Shown piece after piece: positions 10,170 to 21,256 of a stretch of DNA of 64,000 bases; within the stretch, counting starts at the first letter, position 1; each line of letters opens with the position of its first letter. Under the pieces are notes generated by a model that was given only the letters and a program-made list of their open reading frames with translations, was not told the origin of the DNA and did no database searches. The stretch lies in assembly GCF_025024155.1 (NCBI RefSeq), contig NW_026251710.1, positions 682,001 to 746,000 on the forward strand. The letters run 5' to 3'. The DNA comes from Gamsiella multidivaricata (lineage: Eukaryota; Mortierellomycota; Mortierellomycetes; Mortierellales; Mortierellaceae). Both the position numbers and the translations under genes were made by a program.

Positions 10170-13100
10170 ATGCACAAGCAGTCCAAATCGCTTCAAATGG
10201 ACTCTCTCCGTGACAACCCCATCTTACCAGTACCCGCCGCGGATATTGTCCAGGAGCGGTGTACTGGCCGCGATTTGTTGTACGATAAATTCAAGGATTC
10301 AGAGGAGCACAAAAGAGGAACAGGGCCCGTGCAGCCTCGGGATGAATCAATGACTACCTCGACGTTTTCGCCTATGATCTACGACGAGCTACTACGTTCC
10401 GCTTCCGAGGGCAGCTCTACCCCGTGGATCCCCTCCAACCAGCATCTGCCAGCAAAATTCCGCTCAAACGCGCAGCAGCTACCTCCACTATCCAGCTCTA
10501 GTCGCCATAACAGCCGTGTTCTTCCCAATCCTATCCAACCGCCAACGACCGCTATTGCCCAAAAAATGAACACTGACAAGCAGGGCTGTATGGACGAACG
10601 GCCTACTGAGGATGCCATCCGATATGGACGATCTGTACCCGGATATGACATTTGGACGAGTAAAAGTAAACATCAGATAGCGGGTGGTATATCGGCTGGC
10701 CAGCGCAGAAAGTCAGAGTCCGTGTTGCATGATATGGCTGCGATCAACCTCGATTTCTTGTCGGGGCAATCAATCTTCAAGACACCGCCCAACGGGCGGG
10801 TGCAGTCTTCAAGCCAGCAAAGCATTGTCAGTGCGAGTCAGCACTCGTCTTATAGATTCGTCGGAGAGAGCCTTCGCATCAATCAGCGATCGGATCCTTT
10901 ATCGTCAGAGTATCGTCCGCTCTCACCGGTGGACCGAGGCGCCGAGACCACTGGAAGCGATTCACGGGCACCCGTCTCTCAGCTTCAGATCACACAAAGT
11001 GATATTCGTCCCCATTTCTCGAAACTGCACTTGTCGGAGCACACATCCACGGCTTATTGCAGCAGCAAAGACTCCTATGCGATCTGCGATCTCTGCGGTG
11101 TTCAGCAGGCGACTGTTCATATGGGCAACTGTGGGCACAGGTATAGTTTTTGCAATTTTAACAGTACATTTGACCAGCTCGCAATGGTTTCCGCTAACAA
11201 CGGAATCAATGGACACGGTTAGGATGTGCAATGTATGTTATGGACACGAAAGGCACCAGGCAATGCGCCTCTTCCGGGATGCGTCGCCGCCTTGCCCCTT
11301 CTGCACGCACCTTGTGATACCAGCGAAGATACAAGGTAATTCGGAAATCCGTCTACCGGAGGTTGATTCCATCAAGCAACAGCGCCATCTCTCGTTGCCC
11401 CAACTTCCGCAGCAATACCGTGGCAGTCAACATGTGCAGCAGCAGAGGTACAATAACCAGTTGGCAGAACGAGCAGGACAGTTCGGCCAAGTATCTCTGC
11501 GTTCGCATAAAGCTTCCTATCAGCATCCCGCGCCAGGGTTACCGCTTTTGCACTCAACAGCGGTTGCACCAAATGGTCCTCGTCCTCGGCCGAACCAGCA
11601 ATATCCACTATACATGGTCGGTCCCTCAGGAGTGAACGAATATGCGTCAAATTTCCAACCTATGGAAAACCATGGCCCTCAGCAAGATTCAAATATAGGA
11701 CTTTTTAGCCAGCCTAATCATTCCTTGGGTACCTGGAGCGAAGACGGGGATTCTGAATATAGAATGCAGGAGTTGCCGCATTTACAGTATCAGCCGTTGC
11801 AGCAACATCACACACGTTTGCAGCAGCAGCGCAATAGCTACAATCACACATTTCAGGCACAGCATGGAGTGCACGGACGTCAGGCGTATTCGCATTATGG
11901 AGGATATGGCAGCGGTGGCAAAGGGATGAACTTAGATCTGTCCCCCGCCTCGTTCCCGTGCTTGCCGAATCTTCCACCGGCAGTTCCACCGGCAGTTCCA
12001 CCAACAGTTGCGAGAACAGAAGCGATCCAGTGGGCCGTTGTGCGCGTTACTAATGTAAGGTAGTCTTTGGTTTGTTTAAGAGATGTAGAAGCTGACTGAA
12101 CTCCAAGGTATCAAGTATCCAATCGTAACGTGTTTTTATCTTTACTTAAACGCAATGATAGATTCCATGGGACGTCTCGCTTCAGGACATGGTTACATTC
12201 TTCTCTGGAGTCCCCCATCCGCCAGAGCATTTGCTGTCCCAGAATGTGCACATCCTTATGGACCGGGGTTCAGGCAAGACCTTCAACTCTGCCTTCGTGG
12301 AGTTATCCATAACGCCTCACCAAGCTGAAATTGTTGCAAGCGCTCGCAACTTGAAGGTGCTGAAAGGAAGAATCGTGACGGTCAAGCTGTCGAATCAGGA
12401 TGAACTCATGAGATCTGTCTTCCCGAAGTGGGTCGGACAGTTCGTTCATGGCGAGCCGTTTATTCCTGAAGAGCAGATGGAGTCGCACATAGATTCTTCC
12501 AGTGATCCTAGTATGTCCGTGAATGTATTGTCAGGGCCTATGTCCGCCGAGTGCACCGAGTCGGCTGCCGATGAGCGACACCACCATAATCTGTCATCTA
12601 GCAGTTCGAGGGAGTCGATCTCCACAGCCTACGGCCTTGCAAGCGCTGCGCCCACAGCGGCAAATACGCCACCATTTGTCACGCGAGAAGAGATCAACGC
12701 ATTGCTGCTTGTTTGCCGCAACTACAAGGTACCTATGCGATGACATGGTTTGCATAGGCGAGGAACGGCATTTATCTTTATAATTCTTCTCTTGAAAACA
12801 GGGCTAACATCTACTCTCAAATTCTCCACTGACAATATCAAGCTGCATTTTTCTCGAAAATGCGCAGAGCGGCCGTTTGAAAATATTCTTTCAATCATGG
12901 CCAAATATCCATGGCATAAGCCCTACCGCGTCCTGCCACTTCATCGTGATCATATATTTGAGCTCCTCAAGCTTTCGATTGAATCCCTCAGGCTGCATCT
13001 TAGCAAAGAATACAATACAATCCATCCGACGCTTCTGAATCGCATGGTCCGCTCTGCTATCCTAACCCCTGCCTTTACCGAAAGACAAAAGGCCATGGTG

Positions 13101-13874
13101 CTGCACGTCGCAGGGCATCTATGTCCCGAGGATATTATCGGCTGGATGACGCCTCAAGCCTCAACCGATGTGGAGGCTGACTCGGTCGTGCAAAACGCGA
13201 GCGCGGACAAGAAGACGGAGTCAGAAACGGACATCGAACAGCAGGTTGAGAATCTAGACTTCTCTGGAGATTTGACCACAACAATCAGCGCGGGTTCAGA
13301 GTTGTGGTTAACAAGAGGCGGACAATTGGCGATGGCGCAGGAGCCGATTGATGCCTCCAAAAACAATCAAAGCGCTACTGCGGTCACTCCGCTGCTGGTG
13401 GGCAAGCAGCACGGCATGGTAAATGTTGTGATTGCTGTTGAGCAGAGAAGCCCTGAAGAGTCATCGAACGGACCTCACCGACAACCGAATATCCCTGCCA
13501 CAACACCCGATATCTACACTCTGCAAGAGAATTCGAGATTCTGGAATGCCGGTCTTCCAAAGTTAAAGGCGTCTATGATGAGATCCAAGTCCTCATTGTC
13601 ATCTGCCTCGTCGTATGCTTCGTCGTCTGATTCTTCCTTGCCGTCGACGCCAACTCATGAGTCCCTACCACCGCTGTCGCCAATGCTGTCTTCTGCAACC
13701 GTGCCGACTACAGCAGCCCCTGAAAGCGGCGAAAAAACTAAGAATGACACCATCGTGGACGCCATCAAGGTCATCACGCAATCGACGCCACGTCTGGCGA
13801 AACCATGCACGGTGAACCAGATGGGCGCCTCACTAGTCTCGAGGGCCAACAGCGCTATGGTCTTCCGCCAGTAG
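10170..13874 (+). CDS. large RING-finger plus RRM protein
   Basis: Exons 10170-11140, 11223-12054, 12162-12728 and 12843-13874 give about 1133 residues, all in phase. The N-terminal 300 residues are low complexity. A RING-type zinc finger spans about 308-355 (C-D-L-C, then C-G-H-R-M-C-N-V-C, then C-P-F-C) and is split by intron 1. A Q/H/P-rich region follows. An RRM-like fold starts near 597 (V-R-V-T-N-I-P-W-D-V-S), with a G-K-T-F-N-S-A-F-V-E RNP1-like strand. A conserved-looking helical segment (T-R-E-E-I-N-A-L-L, then R-K-C-A-E-R-P-F-E-N-I) spans about 773-880, then a Ser-rich tail. An E3 ligase acting on RNA-bound targets, as CNOT4/Not4 does with its RING-RRM pair, is a reasonable analogy but the spacing is quite different. 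The start at 10170 is the first in-frame ATG; 10197 is an alternative. Confidence 0.75.
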
Positions 13875-14279
13875 CAGCGCCGTGAGGTATATGAGGCACT
13901 CTAAGGGGGAAAAAAGTGGTGCTCGGCGCTTCGTAGCCCCATGCATGTACACTGTATCCCTTACATTACCATATTACCAACCTTCTCCTTTGCAGATTGC
14001 ACTTACAGCTCGTTGGCTTTTCACCAGTTTCATGCACTATATATTGCTCCCTTTCTATCTTTAATGACCTACTGCGGGTTGCTTGCTCAATAGATACAAA
14101 GTGCACTAGAACCAAAGCGCCGACACCAATAATACACTGAAAATATAAATGCTTTGTCTCCTGGTGCCATGTAATTAAAGTGTATATCTGAAGTTTGGGT
14201 GATCGCCAGCTTCACTGAACTGTGCATCGGACATGAATTGAATATCAGTCAAGTCTGTAGCCAGTCTCTTGTCGCGTCT
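13875..14279. other. convergent intergenic gap
   Basis: About 400 bp between the RING/RRM gene and the 3' end of the transporter relic on the other strand. The A/T-rich stretch around 14085-14180 probably holds both 3' ends. No gene seen. Confidence 0.5.
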
Positions 14280-16647
14280 TTAATTCTCTCGCGCGAGCAT
14301 AGTTCGAAGCAGAGTAGTGGTGAGAATCAAGAGCATTATACTGCCTGCCATCACAAGATGTCCGCGTTCCGCAGAAAAATTAAGAGATATAAGAATGCGG
14401 CGAAAGTACGAGGAGCCGATCTGGAGAGGGGACAGAGAGGAAGAGAGAAAAGAAAACTTACCAAAGCGAGGAGCATCATCAGCGCGGTAAACTTGGGTAC
14501 CTGCCATGGAGGCCAAGCCTCCGAAGGAGACTCCCATGGCCAGGGCGGTGGCGCGCTTTGTATGTTCAATGAAATTGTTCGTCAGCCAGGAAGTCAAGAC
14601 GACACCTGTGGGGACCATACCACAGAGCGCTAATGTTACGGCTAGGTATTTGACTAGGAAGGCCAAAGGAATTTGAAAAAAGTCAGTTCGAGCACAAGAC
14701 CGAGTACAGAGTCTGAAGGTATCTGGAGCAGAGGCGAAAAAGACTCACGCCAAATCAACGACGAGAGCGCGAGCAGAAGGAATCCAAGGACGGCGATGGT
14801 CGGGACGAGGATGACAAACCAGCCACGAACATTAATGCGGTCTGACCACCAAGGAATCAGAAGTGAGATGACTGCAGTGACCAGGTAAGGCGGCGTTGTC
14901 AGTAGTTGAGCGGTCGTTCTAAAATGAAAATACGGGGCGGTGGTTCAATGTTTCGTAAAACAATATTGTACATTTTAGGGAACGTTGGATCCATAGATGC
15001 TTCCGAGCATGCGAATACGGACTTACGCCTTGAAACCTAACTCGAAAATGAGCGTCGGTAAGAACAAGGTCATGCCCGAATGCGCCAGATGCAGAAATAT
15101 CTGGCACAAACAAATCAAATAGATCTTAACGTCCGTTAACGCGGCCTTTGTCTCCTTCCAGGATGCCTGGGGAGAAGGATGAATATTCGTGTCCATCAGC
15201 ACCCGGTTTACTGCATAGATACGTTCCTCCGGTGTCAGAAACCTGACCTCTTCGGGTGAGGGGGTCAGGACAAGCCAGGTGAAGACGGCCAAGAGGACCG
15301 TCGGGATGGCTTCGAGAATGAAGATCCATTGCCAGCCTTTGACCCCTAGTTTCCCAGAGAGGTGCGAGATTCCAGCGGCGAGGAGGCCGCCGATTGCACC
15401 GGCGAGGATATTAAAACTGAGGAAGATGGCGATTCGGAAGGAATGCTCAGAGCGTTTGTAGAAGAGGGTGATATAAAAGAGTACACCTGGGACGAAGCCG
15501 GGTAGGATTAAGTGGAGCATAAGAAGTATACGCGGTTAGAAATGTCGCTGTAAGGAAGATGCATGCAAGCTGAGGCTGTAATAGTTACCTTCTGCTGCAC
15601 CAAGAGTGAAACGTGCAATGATCAAGCCAGTGAAAGATGTCACCCAGGCGAGTACAAGACTAATACTTCCCCTTATAATGAAAACAAAGATCAACGCGTG
15701 TATTAGATGAAACAGTGAATGGACTTGGACAAACGGAACGGACTTCAGGCCTACTAGGCAACCATGAGGGTAGGAATCCAGATCCGAGGCCCAATGTGCA
15801 CCAGAACCATGTTCGAGTGGATCTCGAAAATACAGTACCCCAGGAAGAACGCTGCCAGGGCGCTAGGTCGAGTGGGGTCATGTACGCGTACATCCAATCA
15901 GTCAGGCAACGCTTCGAGGCCATGATCAATTACAACAAGCGTCCGTTTAAAAGCAGAGCAGGCGGTCCGCTTCCGTTTACATATTATACTGTCCATCCGT
16001 TAACTTGATATCCTCTTCCAACCCAAATAACCTCGCATTACCAATGTTGACCCTGTCCAGGTATGAGAACAAGTACAAGATCCCGAGCAACGGCAACAGG
16101 ATTCCAATCGAGCTTTTTCACAATCCTTCTCTCAAGCTCCGTGTCCGGTTGGAACACATAATCGCCTTTGTAAGGATAGCCGCTGTCTTGGTTCTTCTCG
16201 CTAGGGTCATCATACTCGCGCTCGTAAGATGGTTGGCCTAAGTAAGATTTGGTCCGATACATTTCTAAGGATCCACCGACCTTGTGGCTATTTCGTTGTT
16301 GAGTAGGAGCTGGAGCGGGGCGATCGTATGAGAAGTATCCCTCATTGGGGCCTCTGCTTCCACGGCTGGCCATGGCCTCGGTGCCGTATATCTCAGCCTT
16401 GTCGCCGCCTCTCCAACCCGAGATGTTGCTCTTGATGTTCCCCATATAATATTCCTCGAAAACAGGGCACAGGTCTCTATCAAAATAGTCATGACGACGA
16501 ATCCAGTCGAATCGGTTTGGATAGCATTGAGGTATATTTTTGTGGCACGGAGATTACAGAGCTGGGAACGATGGCTGAATCGAGAGTCGAAGGAGAGGTG
16601 GAAGGGGTGATCGTAATGTTAACCTTGGCCGGTTTCGGAGCCTCCAT
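14280..16647 (-). pseudogene. decayed MFS transporter (anion:cation symporter / Dal5-like family)
   Basis: Exon pieces in order on the minus strand match a whole 12-helix MFS permease of the allantoate/pantothenate type: K-L-D-W before helix 1, Y-L-D-R-V-N-I-G-N-A-R, P-R-I-W-I-P, L-G-A-A-E, P-G-V-L-F-Y-I-T-L-F-Y-K-R-S-E-H, W-Q-W-I-F-I-L-E, T-K-R-A-T-A-L-A, D-D-A-P-R-F, and a final L-A-R-E-N ending at TAA 14280-14282. The frame cannot be kept. There is an extra base in A5 near 16535 and an extra G at 16099/16100 (plus strand) after K-L-D-W-N. A TAG replaces the conserved Trp at the junction 15755/15671. No AG acceptor lies before P-G-F-V-P-G near 15500. The junctions near 14650 and 14360 are out of phase. 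Other exons and splice sites look normal, so decay appears recent. Sequencing error is the alternative, but neighbouring genes are clean. Confidence 0.7.
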
Positions 16648-19378
16648 TGTAATTAGTTTTTCTATGCGTGCTAAAAAGAAAGAAGTTTCAAGAATAATAG
16701 TGCTAGTTGTAAAGAGGAAAATAGAAGTTTGAAGGACCTAAATAAAAGGTAAAGGAAGGAGGATCGGATGGAAGAAGATATTCAACAATCAGATATATTC
16801 TTCTTTTTTGTTAAGTGTGCGTATGGAATAGAGGCGAGGGACTTATAGTACGACGGAGCTAAGTAATGAGAGCCAGTAAGTTGCTGTGCTCAGCTGCTGT
16901 CAATGCTCCTGCTGCTTTACTGCGCATATTATACAGATACATGATCTTTTTAGCATTACATCCCTCAATCAGACCAGGTTCTCCCTTTAGGATCTTTCTG
17001 AAAGATCCATTGATAAGTCATTCTTGCATTTGTGCTCCGTGTGTTACTACTGAGGTGGTGGTGGAAGATGAAACGACCGAAGTGTGGTTCCATCCAGCGC
17101 CAGGTACTGGGTATAATGCCCGTGTATTGGGTCGATGATGGTAGCACAAGAAATGTCGTGTACATGCTCATTGGCTGAGATGGCGCGTTGCTGAAACAGA
17201 CACGCTAGCAGCTTGGTTAAAGCTCGGTGTGAACTGCGCGCTCTAAATGCGATACTCGCCCCTCGTTTTTTTAAGATTCGTATGGCACACACACCGAGTG
17301 CCTTCCGCTTCGTCCTTTTCGTCATTCGCTTTTACTCCATTCCTACCATTCTCTGTCTCATTCAACTCTCATCCCTCCCTCATTCCTCGCTCACTAACAT
17401 TCGCACTGAGGCATTTCAGTGCTTTTTTTCTTTGTGAAACGTTTACGGTGAGTATGCGTGAATGGCTATCCATGGCCTTCTACTCCCCTGTGCCTCCGTA
17501 ACTACTTCGCCATTTCTCAGACGGGGCCACCTGTGGATCATGTTTGTCTGCCCATAAATGGATTTGAATACCGATATCACGGCTGTAGGGCGAGGATCAT
17601 TTGGGATTCTCCACTCTCTTTACGTCCTTTATGAAACACATCCGACGATCAAACCTGTTCCCCTGGAGCATGCAAGACACGACCAGACATTTGACAGGAC
17701 AGTAATACCAATTGCACACCTTGGAACCAGTAGCGCCATGAACTTTTGCAACAGCCGATGGGGGTGCTGGCAGGACAATATGATGTTCACGCGGACTCGC
17801 TTGCTTAATCCTCCGTAGATCGTAACTGCGATCGTTGTTTTTTATGCTGCTGATGCATCTTGTGCCAAAAAGACGTTGAACGTATGAGCACTATATTTAT
17901 CCCTCTGTGTGCATCCCTCCTTGTGGTTCGTGCGTCTCTTTGCTTCCCTTAAGGCTCCCTCGCGCCTTACCCTGTGTTAATTTTACTATTCTGGCACACT
18001 ATTCTCTTCCTCGTAAACGGTTGATAAAGCCGGATTCATTCCTGGGGCAGGCATTGGCTACCGTTCATGGTTCTCGATTTGATATGGTCATCGTCCGCCT
18101 TTAGTAACCCGGCTCCAGTGGCGTGGATCATCCTCCGGGCCCCTCTTACTCTCCTCTGCGCATACTCTCCACCACGGTTCGTCGGCTCGTTTCCTCCCCC
18201 CTCTTTTCGCAACTCGAAATGTCGTTGTGGGGATTTGCCGCCCAGGCCTAATGCGTGAGGTCCTTCGCAAAAAGGCTGCATCCCTTGATTGTATCCCGCT
18301 CTTAATTGCGCCCTGAATATCTTGTTGTTACTCCCCTTTTTCCTTCATTGCCTCCATTATTGTCTCCTCTTTTTTTATTGAGGTGCTCGATATCCTGCTT
18401 TCGTATGCACACCCCTCCCCGACTCCTGGTATTTCTCTGCCTCAAATACTGTAAGTCGCGTTGTACCCCGCTTTATAATCGGCGCGCGGGTGCTTTGAGA
18501 CAACTGGGACCTCCATATAGCATTTAGAGTCTTGCTCGCTCCTGCTATAGACGCTCTATCAGGCTAGAATAGGACGACGATACGGATTTATCTGATCGGA
18601 TACACCTGTCATCTCTGAGGAAAAACTTTGCCCTTGCCCCTCATTCCTTGTGGGCCCTCCGAGGCTTGATATCGATGATTTGCTGACTTGAGGACTGACC
18701 ACTGCATGCTGCTTGCGTGCATCATTTTTATTCATTTCCTTGACGAAATAGCATCTCATCTCCTTGCCTCCTCTCATCAGCGTTTTGGCCTTACACGCTC
18801 TCTAACCACGGTAGGTCTTGCAATTTGCCATTGCCTATCTTTATTACCCTTTTCCCTTTTCTTCTCCCCTTCGCAATCGACACAGATACACAGATGAGGA
18901 AAAAGGCGCTCGATCCTTCATTGTTTGGAGTTGTCCTCTATCCTTTATACAACCTATCCCAATTGTTTGATCGGGTATTTCATCGGTGGGACAAACCCAA
19001 TTCGGGCTCCTGGCATATCTCCTTTGTGGTACAATTATGGCAGATGCACTTGTGCATGGTTGGCCAGTGCTTAGTATCCTGGTCCATCTAAGCGTTCATT
19101 CCCTTGCTGCACCTTTTTCTTATAACCACGGCAGACTTGACACCGTTCCTCTTTTCTTTATACGATTATTTCCGCTTTATTACTTAACCTAACCCGCTAA
19201 ACTTTGTCACTGCTTTCTTACTTTCCCTTTGCTTTGCTTACCTCTTGTTCGTCCGTCTTATAATCAACGACCCCTGCTCATTTGCATCGTATCCCACATT
19301 TTTATCCGCCGTTTCTGGATCTTTGTCCACTTCCGAATTATTGGACCCTAACAACCGCACGGATTCCTTCAAAAATCA
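16648..19378. other. gene-poor intergenic region, 2.7 kb
   Basis: I found no gene on either strand. The left part is the upstream region of the transporter relic. From about 17230 to 19370 the plus strand is strongly C/T-rich with many short runs of T, like the long upstream regions of other regulatory genes here, and probably carries the promoter and leader of the G-gamma gene. Confidence 0.45.
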
Positions 19379-20449
19379 ATGTTATCAAACAGAGCTCTCG
19401 CGTATCAGGACCCGAAAACCAAGACATCTAGCGACCAGAGAGGTTTTCAAAATAGTCCTGATCATTCTCTTGAACAACGCGATATCGCAGAAGCCCCTTC
19501 TTCTTCTCTCAAGGCATCCGGCTCAACAGCGTGTAGTCCTGCTGTGACAGAATCTATTGTCTCAAAACCGGTGCTCGCTACTCAGAACTCGTTCTTGACT
19601 ACGACATCGAGTGCATCGTCCTTTCTGTCGTCAAAGCCTTTTACAACTTCAACGCCTTCTTCCGGCTCTTCTTCACCTTCACTCTCTGCACGCGCGTTCT
19701 CGACAGCATCGACAAAGAACACGTCTTCGTTCCAAAAGGCCGACTCTGTTCCTGCGACTCTAAATACATCGATAACGGCCGATACCATCAACAAGGCAGA
19801 GGTGCCAACGACAAGTTCATACGGCTCAAATAGTCCTAGAGAAACTGCTTTGACCAAAGACAATATCCCCACAAGTCCCACAGCTACACCTACCAATTCT
19901 ACTTCAAACCAGAACCGTGGGTACCTCTCCACCATGTATAGCAGCAATAACGATAACAACAGCAATGGCGTCCTGCGCAGCCCTTCGGTCAGTAGCGCCA
20001 GTGGCAGCGGCAGCGGCAGTAATGATGCCTCAACTTCGATTTCGTCTGCGACGACAATCATAACCAATGTGGGTAGTATGACTGGAGGACTTGGAGGTTC
20101 CTCAGGAGTGTCGGACGTCAAGCTAAAGAGGTTTTTGGAACACAATCAGCGGCTCAAGGAACAGCTCGAGATGCGCCGCATCACCGTCTCGGAGGCGAGT
20201 CAAAGGTAAGGAAGAGAAATAGAGAGAAAAAAAAAGACAGGGTGCATTGTGAGCCGATATGCGTTTTTATCGCACCACTAGACCACTAGACGAGAAAAAA
20301 CTGACGTAACTCACTTTTGTTCTTAACTCGATGATAGCTTGATCAAGTTTGTTACGAGCACCAAGGACTCCTTGATGCCGAATCAGTGGGGAAACGCATC
20401 TTCGGATCCCTTTTTGAAACAGTCTTCTGGATGCTGTACCGTTTCTTAA
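19379..20449 (+). CDS. heterotrimeric G-protein gamma subunit (Ste18/GPG1-like)
   Basis: Exons 19379-20205 and 20338-20449 give 312 residues. Only the last 75 or so match the family: L-K-R-F-L-E-H-N-Q-R-L-K-E-Q-L, the helical GGL segment, then N-Q-W-G-N-A-S-S-D-P-F and the end C-C-T-V-S. The last four residues are a CaaX box for prenylation, and the cysteine before it is a likely palmitoylation site. With G-beta it transmits receptor signals at the plasma membrane. The first 233 residues are Ser/Thr/Asn-rich with no domain. Fungal gamma subunits are usually 70-110 residues, and an in-frame ATG at 20078 would give one of 79, so the leader may be 5' UTR that happens to be open. The phase 2 intron lies inside the GGL region. 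Confidence 0.85.
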
Positions 20450-21256
20450 ATCGGGCGTCCGTTTATTTTTCATAGGTCCCCTTTAGTATGCTACTGCTGC
20501 TGCTTCTTTTTTTTTTTTTTTTTTTCAACCATCTTAAAGTTACATAGTAATACTAGTTTGCAACAGAGGCAGAACTACAGGAGTATACGAAAATCCTGTG
20601 GACCAAGTCCTGTCAGGTTCCTCAGCCGCTAGCTGGCCGTGATGCGAGAGGAAATAACAAACCCCTCCCCCTCCCCCCCTCCCGTTTACATGCAGTCTTT
20701 AGACTGGACACGATAGCTGTTAGACATCCGATGGAAATTCTATCTATTTTTCAATCTTATTTTTTGTTCCGCAAATTGAGATGCGAATGTATGACACGAA
20801 GCGGAGCAAAAGTGTTCTAAGCAGCAAGTGACAGAATTACGTTTTGCATTTTTATTGTAAGCCGTTTGTGTTGTCTCCAATTGTCATCTCATGGGAAACT
20901 AAAGTGGTCATTAAAGCATTTTCTTCGTCTGATTTTTTCTCTCTGGGGAGGGGGGTTTTTTTTTTTTTGTCCGTAACGTCAACGACCAACGTCTCCATAG
21001 ATCAATAAGCGAGGTGAAAAATGGAAGGGGTATGTACAGTGTAGTAGAGTTCATTAACGGGGGGGAGGAGGGGCAAAATGAAATGGTCGTATAAAAAAAA
21101 AAGAAGGATGCCTGGCAAGATTTGCGTCTGCCGGGTGATGATGAGCAAGAAAGGTATGGGATGCAGGAATATGAAAGAATACAATGAAAGAGAAAAGAAA
21201 AATACGCGCAGGCCATATGCAATCTGCGCGTTGCAAAGTCAAAGATATGCAGATTT
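20450..21256. other. convergent intergenic region, G-gamma to LAMTOR1-like
   Basis: No gene. It holds a run of about 20 T at 20506-20525, a C-rich block at 20660-20690 and a T run near 20955. 3' UTRs of the two converging genes are expected here. Confidence 0.5.

Noticed and set aside
1417..16647. A secondary-metabolite cluster built from the oxygenase and the MFS transporter
   Set aside because: They are over 11 kb apart with a chaperone, a SAGA subunit and a RING/RRM gene between, the transporter is broken, and no backbone synthase is present.
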